From the NCBI RefSeq assembly GCF_000876015.1, contig NZ_BBQM01000002.1, positions 62,001 to 126,000 on the forward strand: a DNA stretch of 64,000 bases. Reading direction: 5' to 3'. Of this stretch, positions 46,050 to 54,917 are shown piece by piece. A program made the translations under genes and the position numbers. Source of the stretch: Cupriavidus basilensis. GTDB lineage: Bacteria; Pseudomonadota; Gammaproteobacteria; Burkholderiales; Burkholderiaceae. Each line of letters begins with the position of its first letter. The stretch's first letter is position 1. The notes beneath the pieces were generated by a model. The model saw nothing but the letters and a program-made list of their open reading frames with translations, did not search any database and was not told where the DNA came from.

Positions 46050-46958
46050 TCAGGCGCGCCGGTTCACCAGCACGATGCCGGCCAGCACCAGCACCGCCGC
46101 CACCGCGAAGCGCATGCCGACCGCGTCGTGCATCAGCACCACGCCGAACGCCACGCCGAACAGCGGCGTCAGGAACGAGAACACCGACAGCCGCGACGCC
46201 AGGTACTGGCGCAGCAGCCAGAACCACGTCAGGTAGCTGGCGAAGGCGATCAGCACCGACTGGTAGAACAGGCTCGCCAGCACCAGCCCGTCCACCTGCG
46301 CCTGCTGGTGCTGGCCCGCGCCCAGCGCCAGCGCCAGCAGCATCACCGCCGACACCGCCAGTTGGTAAAGCAGGGTCTTGCTCGGCGCCGCCGCGGCCAG
46401 CCGGCTGGCGCGCACCACCACCGTGGTGGCCGCCCACAGGAAACCCGCCAGGATGCCGAGCACGTCGCCGGCCAGCGTGCCGCCGCCATGCGCGGCCGGC
46501 GCCGCGATGCCGTCGGCAAAGGCCAGCGCCATGCCGCAAAAGGCCAGGCCCACGCCCAGCCACTGCCCGCGGCGCAGCCGCTCGCCGGGCACCATCGCAT
46601 GCAGGCCGAGCGCCGTGAAGATCGGCGCGGTGTAGAGGAACACCGCCATGCGCGAGGCCGTGGTGTGGCCCAGCCCGACGAAGATGCAGAAAAACTCGCC
46701 GCCGAACAGCAGCCCGGCGAGCAGCCCGGGCCCGAGCGTGCCGTCGCGCGTCCACAGCGGCACGCGGCGCCACGCCGCGAAACCGAACACCAGCAGCGCC
46801 GCCACCGCCGAGCGCACGCCCGCCTGCAGCACCGCGCCCATCAGCGGCGCGGTCATCTTGATCACCACCTGCTGCAGGCCCCAGACCAGGCACAGCAGCA
46901 CCATCAGGCCGATCGCGGTGCCGTCCAGCGGACGGCGGCTCAGCGCCGGCGCGCCCAC
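46050..46958 (-). CDS. EamA-family (DMT) transporter
   Basis: 302-residue inner-membrane protein with two EamA repeats and about ten hydrophobic helices, for example AIGLMVLLCLVWGLQQVVIK (about 15-34) and a second repeat beginning near residue 165. DMT transporters usually export amino acids or metabolites; the substrate is not predictable. It ends the gloA-containing minus-strand pair: its start is 2 bp from the gloA stop, so the two are probably co-transcribed. Confidence 0.88.
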   Translation of the reverse strand: MGAPALSRRPLDGTAIGLMVLLCLVWGLQQVVIKMTAPLMGAVLQAGVRSAVAALLVFGFAAWRRVPLWTRDGTLGPGLLAGLLFGGEFFCIFVGLGHTTASRMAVFLYTAPIFTALGLHAMVPGERLRRGQWLGVGLAFCGMALAFADGIAAPAAHGGGTLAGDVLGILAGFLWAATTVVVRASRLAAAAPSKTLLYQLAVSAVMLLALALGAGQHQQAQVDGLVLASLFYQSVLIAFASYLTWFWLLRQYLASRLSVFSFLTPLFGVAFGVVLMHDAVGMRFAVAAVLVLAGIVLVNRRA

Positions 46959-46959
46959 C

Positions 46960-47367
46960 TCAAGGACGCGCCGCGTCGCGCGTGGAGTGGCGCTCGATCA
47001 GCTCGATCTTGTAGCCGTCCGGGTCCTCCACGAAGGCGATCACGGTAGTGCCGCCCTTGACCGGGCCCGCCTCGCGCGTGACCTTGCCGCCAGCCGCGCG
47101 GATACGCTCGCAGGCCGCCGCGGCGTCGTCGGTCTCCAGCGCGACGTGGCCGTAGGCGGTGCCCATCTCGTACTTGTCGACGCCGTAGTTGTAGGTCAGC
47201 TCCAGCACGGCCGTCTCGGATTCCGGGCCATAGCCGACGAAGGCCAGGCGGTACTTGTATTCGGGGTTGTCGCTCTGGCGCAGCAGTTGCATGCCGAGGA
47301 TGCGGGTGTAGAAGTCGATCGAGCGCTGGAGGTCGCCGACGCGGAGCATGGTGTGGAGGAGACGCAT
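46960..47367 (-). CDS. gloA: Lactoylglutathione lyase (glyoxalase I)
   Basis: 135 residues, the standard bacterial GloA length. Metal ligands are visible: His5 in [10 protein letters not shown], Glu56 region in [10 protein letters not shown], His74 region in YGHVALETD and Glu122 region in [22 protein letters not shown] text appears as [14 protein letters not shown]. It detoxifies methylglyoxal with glutathione. The 894-bp inverted-repeat element starts 75 bp upstream of its start codon, so its promoter must be in that small space or inside the element. Confidence 0.95.
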   Translation of the reverse strand: MRLLHTMLRVGDLQRSIDFYTRILGMQLLRQSDNPEYKYRLAFVGYGPESETAVLELTYNYGVDKYEMGTAYGHVALETDDAAAACERIRAAGGKVTREAGPVKGGTTVIAFVEDPDGYKIELIERHSTRDAARP

Positions 47368-47442
47368 TTTTGGGGTTTGGTTGTTGGTGGGGGAGGAGGG
47401 TATTTTAGACGGGATGGGGGGTGGGCTTCAAAGGTGGCTGCA

Positions 47443-48336
47443 TGACGTCAGTCTGCTGAGCTTCAAAGTCAACGGCTTTAACGTCAAAGGCTGAACGTCA
47501 AAGGCTTAAAGTCAAAGTCAAAGTCAAAGTCAAAGTCAAAGTCAACTTCAAAGTCAAAGGCTTTCGCTCCCCCGGAGCGACCTACTTTCTTTTCCCCGAA
47601 AAGAAAGTAGGCAAAGAAAGCGGGCTGCCTGGCCGGCAGGGGCAGAAACGTTGGGGTTTCTCTTGTTGGTGGTTTCGTGGTGGGGCCTGTGGTTCTGCTG
47701 GCCTGCTGCCGTTACCGGTTCGGCTGGCCACGATCTGGCTGGCGGTGGTGGTTTCGGGGTCAGACCTATGATGGCGGGCGGACTGCTGGTTCGGGCATCT
47801 GCCGTTACCGGTTTTGGCGGTCACGGCGTAGCACCGGCACTGGTTTCGTGGTGGGCGTGGTGGACCCCGCGCGGGTGTGCTGGGTTGCTTTGAACCGGAT
47901 TGCCTCTCAAGTCAAAACCGTTTGGCAGTGAGATCGAATGGGGGGCCACCACGCCCACCACGAAACCAGCATCGTTCCTACGACGCATCCCTCCGCCCCG
48001 GTCGCGGCAGCAGCCTGAAGGGCCTGGACCAACGCCATCATGCAGCGCCACCACGAATCGAACACCGTCCGAGAGAACGTGGCCGCCAAAACCGGTACCG
48101 GCAGAACCCCAGCAGAACCACCACCCCCACCACGAAACCACCAACCCGAGAAACCCTGTTCGGCTCTGCCCCTGCCGGCTAGGCAGCCCGCTTTCTTTGC
48201 CTACTTTCTTTTCGGGGAAAAGAAAGTAGGTCGCTCCGGGGGAGCGAAAGCCTTTGACTTTGAGGTTGACTTTGACTTTGACTTTAAGCCTTTGACGTTA
48301 AAGCCGTTGACTTTGAAGCTCAGCAGACTGACGTCA
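47443..48336. repeat. 894-bp nested inverted-repeat element
   Basis: The outer arms are 47443-47646 and 48165-48336. Aligned as inverted repeats over 172 nt they differ at two bases; the left arm has 32 extra nt, made of three more copies of the hexamer AAAGTC and a 14-nt duplication. A middle pair (47666-47685 with 48125-48144) is a perfect 20-nt match, and a central pair (47840-47863 with 47946-47969) is a perfect 24-nt match, with diverged homologous sequence between. Each arm carries a hairpin with 13-bp stem (CCTACTTTCTTTT and its complement; 47581-47611 and 48200-48230). TGACGTCA stands at both ends. No transposase is present. Confidence 0.9.
47503..47546. repeat. AAAGTC hexamer tract in the left arm
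   Basis: Six tandem AAAGTC units follow GGCTT in the left arm. The matching tract in the right arm (about 48262-48285, read on the minus strand) has three. The two arms are otherwise almost identical, so this tract has changed length since the arms formed. Confidence 0.85.
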
Positions 48337-48345
48337 AACCCCCTC

Positions 48346-49230
48346 TCAAAAAGTCGGCAACAACTCCGGCGGATGCGCCCGCAACTGCGCCCTCGCATCC
48401 CGAAACTCAGGAAAAATCGACGCCACCGTATCCCAGAACCTGGGACTATGGTTCATCTCCTTGAGATGCGCCAGCTCATGCGCCGCCACATAGTCGATCA
48501 TCGACATCGGAAAATGCATCAGCCGCCAGTTCAGCCGGATCTTGCCGTCGGCGGTGCAACTGCCCCAGCGCGTGGCGGCGGAGGTGAGCGCGAACGCGCT
48601 GTGCCGCACGCCGAGCTTTTCGGCGTAGACGTCCAGGCGCTGGGACAGCAGGCGCCTGGCCTGATGCTGCAGCCAGCCCTGCACGCGGTCCTTGATCTGC
48701 TGCTCGTCGGCGTGCGGCGGCAGCGCGAGGTGCAGCACGCGGGTGTCGGCGTCGAACAGCAGGATGCCGGCGGGGGACTCGAGCTGCAGCGTGATGGCCT
48801 GGCCCAGGAAGGGCAGGCTGGCGCCTTCGCGCCATTGCACGGTGGGCAGCACGCGCCGGGCTTCGCGGTGCCGCCACTCGCCGAGCTTGTTGAAGATCCA
48901 GCGCTGCTTTTCGAGGATCGCGGATTCGATGTCGGCCAGCGTCACCCAGCGCGGCGCGGTGATGGACAGGCCGCGGTCGTCGACGGTGAAGCCGATGGTC
49001 CGGCGCGACGAGCGCTTGAGCGTGTAGTGCACGCTGCGTTCGCCCACCTGCAGGCGGCGGGCGTTGGGCTGCGGCAGCGGCCAGGGCTGGGCGCCGGGCA
49101 GGAGGGGCTGCGCCGGTGTGCATCCGCCCGGCGCCGCGCCGGATGCCGCGCCGTCGCCCGCGAGGGCGTCGGACAGCGGCAACTCCATCTGGGAACCAGG
49201 GGCGTCGGGGGATTGGCGCAGCAATTTCAT
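48346..49230 (-). CDS. YgjP-like zinc metallopeptidase (DUF45)
   Basis: 294 residues. The C-terminal domain carries the zinc motif AHELAHLKEMNHSPRFWDTV at about residue 245, with two His and a third downstream His, as in the YgjP/WLM gluzincins. Upstream are VHYTLKRSSRRTIGFTVDDRGLSI and RWGSCTADGKIRLNWRLM, both typical of the family. The natural substrate is unknown. A Pro/Ala/Gly-rich N-terminal 65 residues has no fold. Its stop codon is only 9 bp from the inverted-repeat element. Its start overlaps the plsC stop by 4 bp. Confidence 0.9.
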   Translation of the reverse strand: MKLLRQSPDAPGSQMELPLSDALAGDGAASGAAPGGCTPAQPLLPGAQPWPLPQPNARRLQVGERSVHYTLKRSSRRTIGFTVDDRGLSITAPRWVTLADIESAILEKQRWIFNKLGEWRHREARRVLPTVQWREGASLPFLGQAITLQLESPAGILLFDADTRVLHLALPPHADEQQIKDRVQGWLQHQARRLLSQRLDVYAEKLGVRHSAFALTSAATRWGSCTADGKIRLNWRLMHFPMSMIDYVAAHELAHLKEMNHSPRFWDTVASIFPEFRDARAQLRAHPPELLPTF

Positions 49231-49979
49231 GCGGGCTCGCGGCTCCGGTAGCTCTGGGCGTCGATTCTACGCATATCTTGCTCGATCCACGTCTCCACCT
49301 CCTGGTTGAGCTGGTCGGCGGTCTTGTTGGCCGAGGAAATCGGCGCGCCCACGGAGACCGTGATGGTGCCAGGGTACTTCATGAAGGCGTTGCGCGGCCA
49401 CAGGCGGCCGGAGTTGACCGCGATCGGCACCACCCACGCGCCGGCCTCCACCGCCAGGCGCGCGCCGCCGCTCTTGTAGCGCGGCTTTTCCATGCCCGCG
49501 GGCGTGCGCGTGCCTTCCGGGAACATGATGATCCAGGCGCCCTCGGCCAGCCGCTCGCGGCCCTGGCGCACGGCCGAGGCGAACGCGCGCGTGCCTTCCT
49601 TGCGGTTGATGTGCACCATCTTGAGCATGCCCAGCGCCCAGCCGAAGAACGGCACCATCAGCAGCTCGCGCTTGAACACGAAGCACATCGGCTTGGGCAT
49701 GGTGGCGACGTAGGCCACGGTCTCCCAGGCCGACTGGTGCTTGGACAGCACCACCACCGGCTTGTCGAGCACGCCGTCGAAGTTCTCGTAGCCCTCGAAG
49801 CGGTAGCGGATGCCGCAGATCAGCGTGGCGGCGGCGATCACCAGCCGCGGCCAGCCGCGCACGAAGGCGTAGCGGCGGTTGGCGCTCATGAACGGAAAGG
49901 CGATGAAGCACGCGCAGGCGTAGGGCGGCGTCAGCACCAGCAGGTACAGCGCGAACAGCAGGGAGCGGAGAAAGATCAT
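49227..49979 (-). CDS. plsC: 1-acyl-sn-glycerol-3-phosphate acyltransferase
   Basis: 250-residue membrane-bound lysophosphatidate acyltransferase. A hydrophobic N-terminus (FLRSLLFALYLLVLTPPYACACF) anchors it. The acceptor motif is KHQSAWET near 75, an HX4E form where the classical motif is HX4D. The second motif FPEGTRTPAG is near 150 and VVPIAVNSGRLW near 187. The start at 49979 gives the hydrophobic start expected. It is coupled to the peptidase gene downstream and follows gmhB. Confidence 0.9.
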   Translation of the reverse strand: MIFLRSLLFALYLLVLTPPYACACFIAFPFMSANRRYAFVRGWPRLVIAAATLICGIRYRFEGYENFDGVLDKPVVVLSKHQSAWETVAYVATMPKPMCFVFKRELLMVPFFGWALGMLKMVHINRKEGTRAFASAVRQGRERLAEGAWIIMFPEGTRTPAGMEKPRYKSGGARLAVEAGAWVVPIAVNSGRLWPRNAFMKYPGTITVSVGAPISSANKTADQLNQEVETWIEQDMRRIDAQSYRSREPA

Positions 49980-50013
49980 CGGTGCGGGGAAAGGGCGAAA
50001 GGGCGCAGGGGAT

Positions 50014-50592
50014 TCAGGAGGCGGCCAGGCGCGGGGCGCCGTCGCCGGTGAGCAGCCAGCGCGCGAACGCGCGCAGGTCATCGTGGACCAGCGTGCCGGC
50101 CGGCAGGCCGCCCTTGGCCAGGGTCTCCCGGCCCTTGCCGGTCAGCACCAGGTGCGGGGCGCAGGCCACCGCCACGCCGGCTTCGAGGTCGCGCAGCGAG
50201 TCGCCCACCAGCGGCACGCCCTTGAGCTCCACGCCGAAGCGCTCGGCCAGTTGCTCCAGCATGCCGGGCTTGGGCTTGCGGCAGTCGCAGCCGTCGGCGG
50301 CGGTATGCGGGCAGAAGAACACGGCGTCGACGCGCCCGCCGAGATGGGCCAGCGCCTTGTGCATCTTTTCATGCATGGCGTTGAGCGCGCTCATCTCGAA
50401 CAGGCCGCGGCCGATGCCGGACTGGTTGCTGACGATCACCACGCGGTAGCCGGCCTGGTTGAGCGAGGCGATCGCTTCCAGGCTGCCTTCGATGGCGATC
50501 CATTCGTCCGGCGTCTTGATGAACTGGTCGCTGTCGAGGTTGACCACCCCGTCGCGGTCGAGGATGACGAGCTTGGGCGGAGTCTGCGGCAT
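50014..50592 (-). CDS. gmhB: D-glycero-beta-D-manno-heptose 1,7-bisphosphate 7-phosphatase
   Basis: 192-residue HAD phosphatase. The nucleophile motif VILDRDGVVNLDSDQFI is at about 8-24, with VIVSNQSGIGRG near 52. The zinc-binding cysteine cluster CPHTAADGCDCRKPKPGM near 95-112 is characteristic of GmhB. It makes heptose-1-phosphate for the LPS inner core. It lies between glyS and plsC, the usual Burkholderiaceae order. Confidence 0.94.
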   Translation of the reverse strand: MPQTPPKLVILDRDGVVNLDSDQFIKTPDEWIAIEGSLEAIASLNQAGYRVVIVSNQSGIGRGLFEMSALNAMHEKMHKALAHLGGRVDAVFFCPHTAADGCDCRKPKPGMLEQLAERFGVELKGVPLVGDSLRDLEAGVAVACAPHLVLTGKGRETLAKGGLPAGTLVHDDLRAFARWLLTGDGAPRLAAS

Positions 50593-50619
50593 GATGGTCT
50601 CCCGGTTCGGTGCGCCCGC

Positions 50620-52752
50620 CTACGCGGCGAGCTTGGAGATGTCGGCCACGCGGTTGGCCAGCACGTGCAGCGAGGCCAGCAGCGCGAGCCGGTTGGCGCG
50701 CAGCTGCGCGTCCTCGGCCATCACCATGACGTCGTTGAAGAAGCGGTCCACCGCGTCGCGCAACTGCGCCAGGTCGCGCAGCGCGGCGGCGAAGTCGCCG
50801 CCGGCGAAGGCGGCCTCCACCTGCGGGCGCACGCTCTCGACGGCGGCATGCAGCGCGCTCTCGGCGGCTTCCTGCAGCAGCGCGGGCTGCACCTGGCCCA
50901 CCGGCTCGGTGTTCTTGCGCAGGATGTTGGTGATGCGCTTGTTGGCCGCGGCCAGCGCCTCGGCCTGCGGCAGCGCGGCGAAGGTGCGCACCGCTTCCAG
51001 GCGGGCCAGGATGTCGTCCAGGCGCCGCGGGCGCTGGCTCACCACCGCTTCCACCTCGTTGGTGGTGTAGCCCTTGTCCTTGAGGTAGCCGCGCAGGCGG
51101 TCGTAGAGGAAGTCGGCGATGGCGTCCTGCGCGGGCTTGACCGCGGCGATGCCGGCGAACGACTGCTGCGCGATCTCCAGCAGCGTGTCCAGCGCCAGCG
51201 GCAGCGGCGTCTCCACCAGCATGCGCAGGATGCCCAGCGCGTGGCGGCGCAGCGCGAACGGATCCTTCTCGCCGGTCGGCGACAGGCCGATGCCCCAGAT
51301 GCCGACCAGCGTCTCGAGCTTGTCGGCCAGCGCCACGGCCAGGCTCACCGGGCCGGCCGGCAGCGCGTCGCCGGCGAAACGCGGGCGGTAGTGCTCGGAG
51401 CAGGCCAGCGCCACTTCCTCGGCCTCGCCGTCGTGGCGCGCGTAGTAGGTGCCCATCGTGCCCTGCAGCTCGGGGAACTCGCCCACCATGTCGGTCAGCA
51501 GGTCGGCCTTGGCCAGCTCGGCGCCGCGCATGGCGGCGGCCTTGTCCACGGCGATGCCGGCCGCGGCCAGCGCGTCGGCGATGTGGCCGGCGATCTGCTG
51601 CAGGCGCTGCACGCGGTCGAGCTGCGAGCCGATCTTGTTGTGGTAGACCACGCTGCCCAGTTGCGGCACGCGCGAGGCCAGGGTCTTCTTGCGGTCCTGG
51701 TCGAAGAAGAACTTGGCGTCGGCCAGGCGCGGGCGCACCACGCGCTCGTTGCCGGTGATGATGGACTGCGGCGTGTCGGTGGCGAGGTTGGAGACGATCA
51801 GGAAGCGGTTGCGCAGGTGGCCGGCGGCGTCGGTCAGCGCGAAGTACTTCTGGTTGGTCTGCATGGTCAGGATCAGGCATTCCTGCGGCACTTCGAGGAA
51901 GGCTGCCTCGAAATGGCAGGCGTAGACCACCGGCCATTCCACCAGCGAGTTGACTTCGTCGAGCAGCGCGTCGGGCATGATGACGCGGTCGTCGCCGGCC
52001 TGTTCCAGCAGCGCGGCGCGGATGCGCTCGCGGCGCGCGGCGTAGCCGGCCAGCACGCGGCCCCGGCTTTCCAGCACGGCGGCGTATTCGCCGGCGTGGG
52101 CGATCTCGATCGCGCCGTCGGACAGGAAGCGGTGGCCCTGCGTGGTGCGGCCGGCCTGCAGGCCGAGTGCCGTCACCGGCACGACTTCGGCGCCCAGCAG
52201 CGCGATCAGGCGGTGCGCGGGGCGCACGAAGTGCACGGTGCTGCCGTCCGGGCGCTGGTAGCTCATCACCTTGGGGATGGGCAGTTTGGCGATAGTGTCG
52301 TCGAGCGCCGCCTGCAGGCCCGCGACCAGCTCGGCGCCGCGCGCGGTGTAGCGGTGGAAGAAGGCGTCGGCCTTGCCGTCGGAGGCGCGCTCCAGGCTGC
52401 GCCAGTCGATCGATTCCACGCCCACCGACCTGGCCAGCGCGGCCAGCTTCTTGGCCAGCGGCGGGGTCGGCTCGCCGTTGGCGTCGAGCGCCACCGACAG
52501 CGGCAGCACCTTCTCGCGCTGCTCGCGGTCGGGCGCGTTGCGGCGCACGCGGGTCACTTGCGCGGCCAGGCGGCGCGGCGTGGCGAACGCGGTCACGGCC
52601 GCGCCGTCACCCAGCAGGCCCTGCGCCGAGAGGCCGGCGAACAGGCCCTGCGCGAAGGCTTCGCCCAGGCGCGCCAGCGCCTTGGGCGGCAGCTCTTCGG
52701 TGAACAGCTCGATCAGCAGCGTATCGTTCGAATCGGTCAGGAGTTGCGACAT
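50620..52752 (-). CDS. glyS: Glycyl-tRNA synthetase beta subunit
   Basis: 710 residues, the length of GlyS in the alpha2-beta2 enzyme. It starts near [23 protein letters not shown], has [14 protein letters not shown] and [25 protein letters not shown], and ends with a DALR anticodon-like domain ([25 protein letters not shown]). It binds tRNA for the alpha subunit. glyQ is two genes upstream in transcription, separated by a small secreted-protein gene. Confidence 0.97.
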   Translation of the reverse strand: MSQLLTDSNDTLLIELFTEELPPKALARLGEAFAQGLFAGLSAQGLLGDGAAVTAFATPRRLAAQVTRVRRNAPDREQREKVLPLSVALDANGEPTPPLAKKLAALARSVGVESIDWRSLERASDGKADAFFHRYTARGAELVAGLQAALDDTIAKLPIPKVMSYQRPDGSTVHFVRPAHRLIALLGAEVVPVTALGLQAGRTTQGHRFLSDGAIEIAHAGEYAAVLESRGRVLAGYAARRERIRAALLEQAGDDRVIMPDALLDEVNSLVEWPVVYACHFEAAFLEVPQECLILTMQTNQKYFALTDAAGHLRNRFLIVSNLATDTPQSIITGNERVVRPRLADAKFFFDQDRKKTLASRVPQLGSVVYHNKIGSQLDRVQRLQQIAGHIADALAAAGIAVDKAAAMRGAELAKADLLTDMVGEFPELQGTMGTYYARHDGEAEEVALACSEHYRPRFAGDALPAGPVSLAVALADKLETLVGIWGIGLSPTGEKDPFALRRHALGILRMLVETPLPLALDTLLEIAQQSFAGIAAVKPAQDAIADFLYDRLRGYLKDKGYTTNEVEAVVSQRPRRLDDILARLEAVRTFAALPQAEALAAANKRITNILRKNTEPVGQVQPALLQEAAESALHAAVESVRPQVEAAFAGGDFAAALRDLAQLRDAVDRFFNDVMVMAEDAQLRANRLALLASLHVLANRVADISKLAA

Positions 52753-52788
52753 GAATCGTTTCCAGCAAGTTGGGGCACGCGCTGCGCG

Positions 52789-53436
52789 TCAGCAGCGCGG
52801 TGCGGTAGTGGGTTCTACGCCGGACAGCAGCCACAGGCCGTTCTGCTGGCGGAATTGCAGCGTGGTCGCCACGCACTGCGTGTCCGCGCCGGCGGGGCTG
52901 CTGCCGCGCGCGCCGGACGCGCCCGCGCCCGGGCGCGGCGCGAAGAAGCGAGCGTCGAGCCGGCGCAGGCGCCGGTCGTAGCGGATCTCGTCGATGCGGC
53001 CGCTGACCCAGAAATCGATCCGGGGCGGCAGTTGCGCGGCGGAATAATAGGTCTTGACCAGGCGCTTCACGCGGCCGTTGACGGTCTGCGTCTCGGTCCA
53101 GGTCAGCGGGTAGCGGATCGCGCTCTCGTAGGCGCGCAGCGGCACGCGGTGCCAGCCCAGGTCCTTGGAGCCGGACAGGTCGCACGAGAACGTGCGCACC
53201 AGTTGGGTCCACTGGTCGAGCGCGTTGTTGGGGCCGAACGCACCATGCCAGTGCCGGTCGATGGCCTGCTGCAGCGCCTGCGGGTTGGCCTCGCACACGT
53301 TGGACAGGTCGGCCGGCAGGTACAGCGCCTGCGGGCTGGGCACGGGCACGGTGGCGCCGGCCGCGCCGCGCGCGGCCAGGGCCAGCACCGCCAGGGCAGC
53401 GCCCCGGCGCCAGGCGCCGCGCGCGGCGCGCGTCAT
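52789..53436 (-). CDS. Conserved hypothetical secreted protein between glyQ and glyS
   Basis: 215 residues with a signal peptide (about residues 1-28; [17 protein letters not shown]). Two conserved-looking cysteines occur near the start of the mature part (LSNVCEANP and [10 protein letters not shown]) and more near the end ([15 protein letters not shown]), so disulphides are possible. WGxx and strand-like segments ([33 protein letters not shown]) suggest a compact beta domain. I do not recognise the family. The start at 53436 overlaps the glyQ stop by 4 bp, and glyS follows 36 bp after its stop. Confidence 0.8.
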   Translation of the reverse strand: MTRAARGAWRRGAALAVLALAARGAAGATVPVPSPQALYLPADLSNVCEANPQALQQAIDRHWHGAFGPNNALDQWTQLVRTFSCDLSGSKDLGWHRVPLRAYESAIRYPLTWTETQTVNGRVKRLVKTYYSAAQLPPRIDFWVSGRIDEIRYDRRLRRLDARFFAPRPGAGASGARGSSPAGADTQCVATTLQFRQQNGLWLLSGVEPTTAPRC

Positions 53437-54371
53437 GCGGCGGCCTCGCGGTCGCACATCGGGAAGCCCAGCGCCTCGCGCGATTCGTAATAGGCCTGCG
53501 CGACCGAGCGCGACAGGTTGCGGATGCGGCCGATGTAGGCGGCGCGCTCGGTGACGGAGATGGCGCCGCGCGCGTCCAGCAGGTTGAAGGTGTGCGCGGC
53601 CTTGAGCAGCTGCTCGTAGGCGGGCAGCGGCAGGCGCCTGGCGGCCTCGGCTTCCTGTCCTTCGGCGGCGCCCATCAGGCGCTTGGCCTCGGCCTCATGC
53701 TCGGCGAAATGGCGGAACAGGATCTCGGTGTTGCTCTGCTCGAAGTTGTAGGTGGACTGCTCCACCTCGTTCTGGTGGTACACGTCGCCGTAGGTCAGGC
53801 GGCGGGTCTTGCCGTTCTCTTCCCACTCGGTCCAGACCAGGTCGTAGACGTTCTCGACCTTCTGCAGGTACATCGCCAGCCGCTCGATGCCGTAGGTGAT
53901 CTCGCCGGTGATCGGCTTGCAGTCGATGCCACCGACCTGCTGGAAGTAGGTGAACTGGGTCACTTCCATGCCGTTGAGCCAGACTTCCCAGCCCAGGCCC
54001 CAGGCGCCCAGCGTGGGGTTCTCCCAGTCGTCCTCGACGAAGCGGATGTCGTTCTGCTTGAGGTCCAGGCCCAGCGCCTCGAGCGAGCCCAGGTACAGCT
54101 CCAGGATGTTCTCGGGCGCGGGCTTGAGCACCACCTGGTACTGGTAATAGTGCTGCAGGCGGTTGGGGTTCTCGCCGTAGCGGCCATCCTTGGGGCGGCG
54201 CGACGGCTGCACGTAGGCGGCGCGCCACGGCTCCGGCCCGATCGCGCGCAGGAAGGTGTGCACGTGCGAGGTTCCGGCGCCGACCTCCAGATCGATGGGT
54301 TGCAAGAGTGCGCAGCCCTGCCGGTCCCAGTAGGACTGCAGGGTGAGGATCATTTGTTGGAAGGTCAGCAT
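53433..54371 (-). CDS. glyQ: Glycyl-tRNA synthetase alpha subunit
   Basis: 312 residues of the class II catalytic subunit. [20 protein letters not shown] starts the family, followed by [40 protein letters not shown], and [25 protein letters not shown]. The ATG at 54371 is set by that alignment; an in-frame upstream extension is Pro/Ser-rich and not part of the family. It is the first gene of the glyQ-orf-glyS-gmhB-plsC-peptidase run. Confidence 0.97.
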   Translation of the reverse strand: MLTFQQMILTLQSYWDRQGCALLQPIDLEVGAGTSHVHTFLRAIGPEPWRAAYVQPSRRPKDGRYGENPNRLQHYYQYQVVLKPAPENILELYLGSLEALGLDLKQNDIRFVEDDWENPTLGAWGLGWEVWLNGMEVTQFTYFQQVGGIDCKPITGEITYGIERLAMYLQKVENVYDLVWTEWEENGKTRRLTYGDVYHQNEVEQSTYNFEQSNTEILFRHFAEHEAEAKRLMGAAEGQEAEAARRLPLPAYEQLLKAAHTFNLLDARGAISVTERAAYIGRIRNLSRSVAQAYYESREALGFPMCDREAAA

Positions 54372-54917
54372 AGGCGAAGACGGCAAAGACGACGGCGAAG
54401 ACAAGTAGGGGCCCGCATGGGGTGCTCGATCACGCAGGGCCGGCAGGCGAGGGCGCCGCCGCGGCGGCAAAAGTCGCCAGAAGTCGCCGGGGCGTCGCAC
54501 GGAGTTCGTGCCAAACCCCGAATTCTATCGGTTTTTTCCGCCAGGCCCGTCATCGGCACGGCCCTTGCATGTCATGGCGCGCTGGCGGGGCGTTTCGGGT
54601 GGCATCGGGGCGCTGTCGGGGGCGCTGTCGGCGCTCCGCAACGAATCGGGTAAACACCGAAGCCCCCTAAAGTCCCTGCCGATACTTGTCGATAGCGTTT
54701 TTGTATACAGTATTAGGCAGAGCCGCGCGCAGCGCCGTCATTGCTGCCGCAGCGGCCGAACCATCCGAATTCATCCACACGGACACCCAAACGGGGACAC
54801 TGGTCATGTCGCTTCTTTCTCGCAAGCCCTATCTCGTCGCCATCGCCGTGATGATCGCCGCCGCGCTGCTGTCCGCCGTGGCGGGCGTCTCGGCCTAGCC
54901 CGGCCCGGGCCCGCTGC
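54372..54917. other. Intergenic region between glyQ and lnt
   Basis: 546 bases between two minus-strand genes. It holds an AT-richer segment with TATACAGTATTAG at about 54704-54716, which could be part of a plus-strand promoter with TTGTCG (54686-54691) or of a glyQ promoter on the minus strand. A 30-codon plus-strand open frame (54806-54898) is listed separately. Nothing else was recognised. Confidence 0.5.
54806..54898 (+). CDS. Possible 30-residue single-pass membrane peptide
   Basis: A short frame with ATG at 54806, GGGGAC about 7 nt upstream, and stop TAG at 54896-54898. The peptide begins MSLLSRKPYLVAIAVM and continues as a hydrophobic helix rich in Ala, Val, Ile and Leu, with basic residues first, which fits a single membrane segment. 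It is convergent with lnt, whose stop is 20 bp away. An AT-rich promoter-like segment lies about 90 bp upstream. No family is known to me, and chance cannot be excluded. Confidence 0.35.
   Translation: MSLLSRKPYLVAIAVMIAAALLSAVAGVSA

Noticed and set aside
47503..47546. CRISPR-like or tandem-repeat array from the AAAGTC tract
   Set aside because: The unit is 6 nt without spacers, and there are no cas genes; it is a simple tandem repeat.
47651..48182. Short open frames on both strands inside the inverted-repeat element
   Set aside because: They mirror each other because of the inverted symmetry, are Trp/Gly-rich and have no plausible ribosome sites, so they are treated as non-coding.
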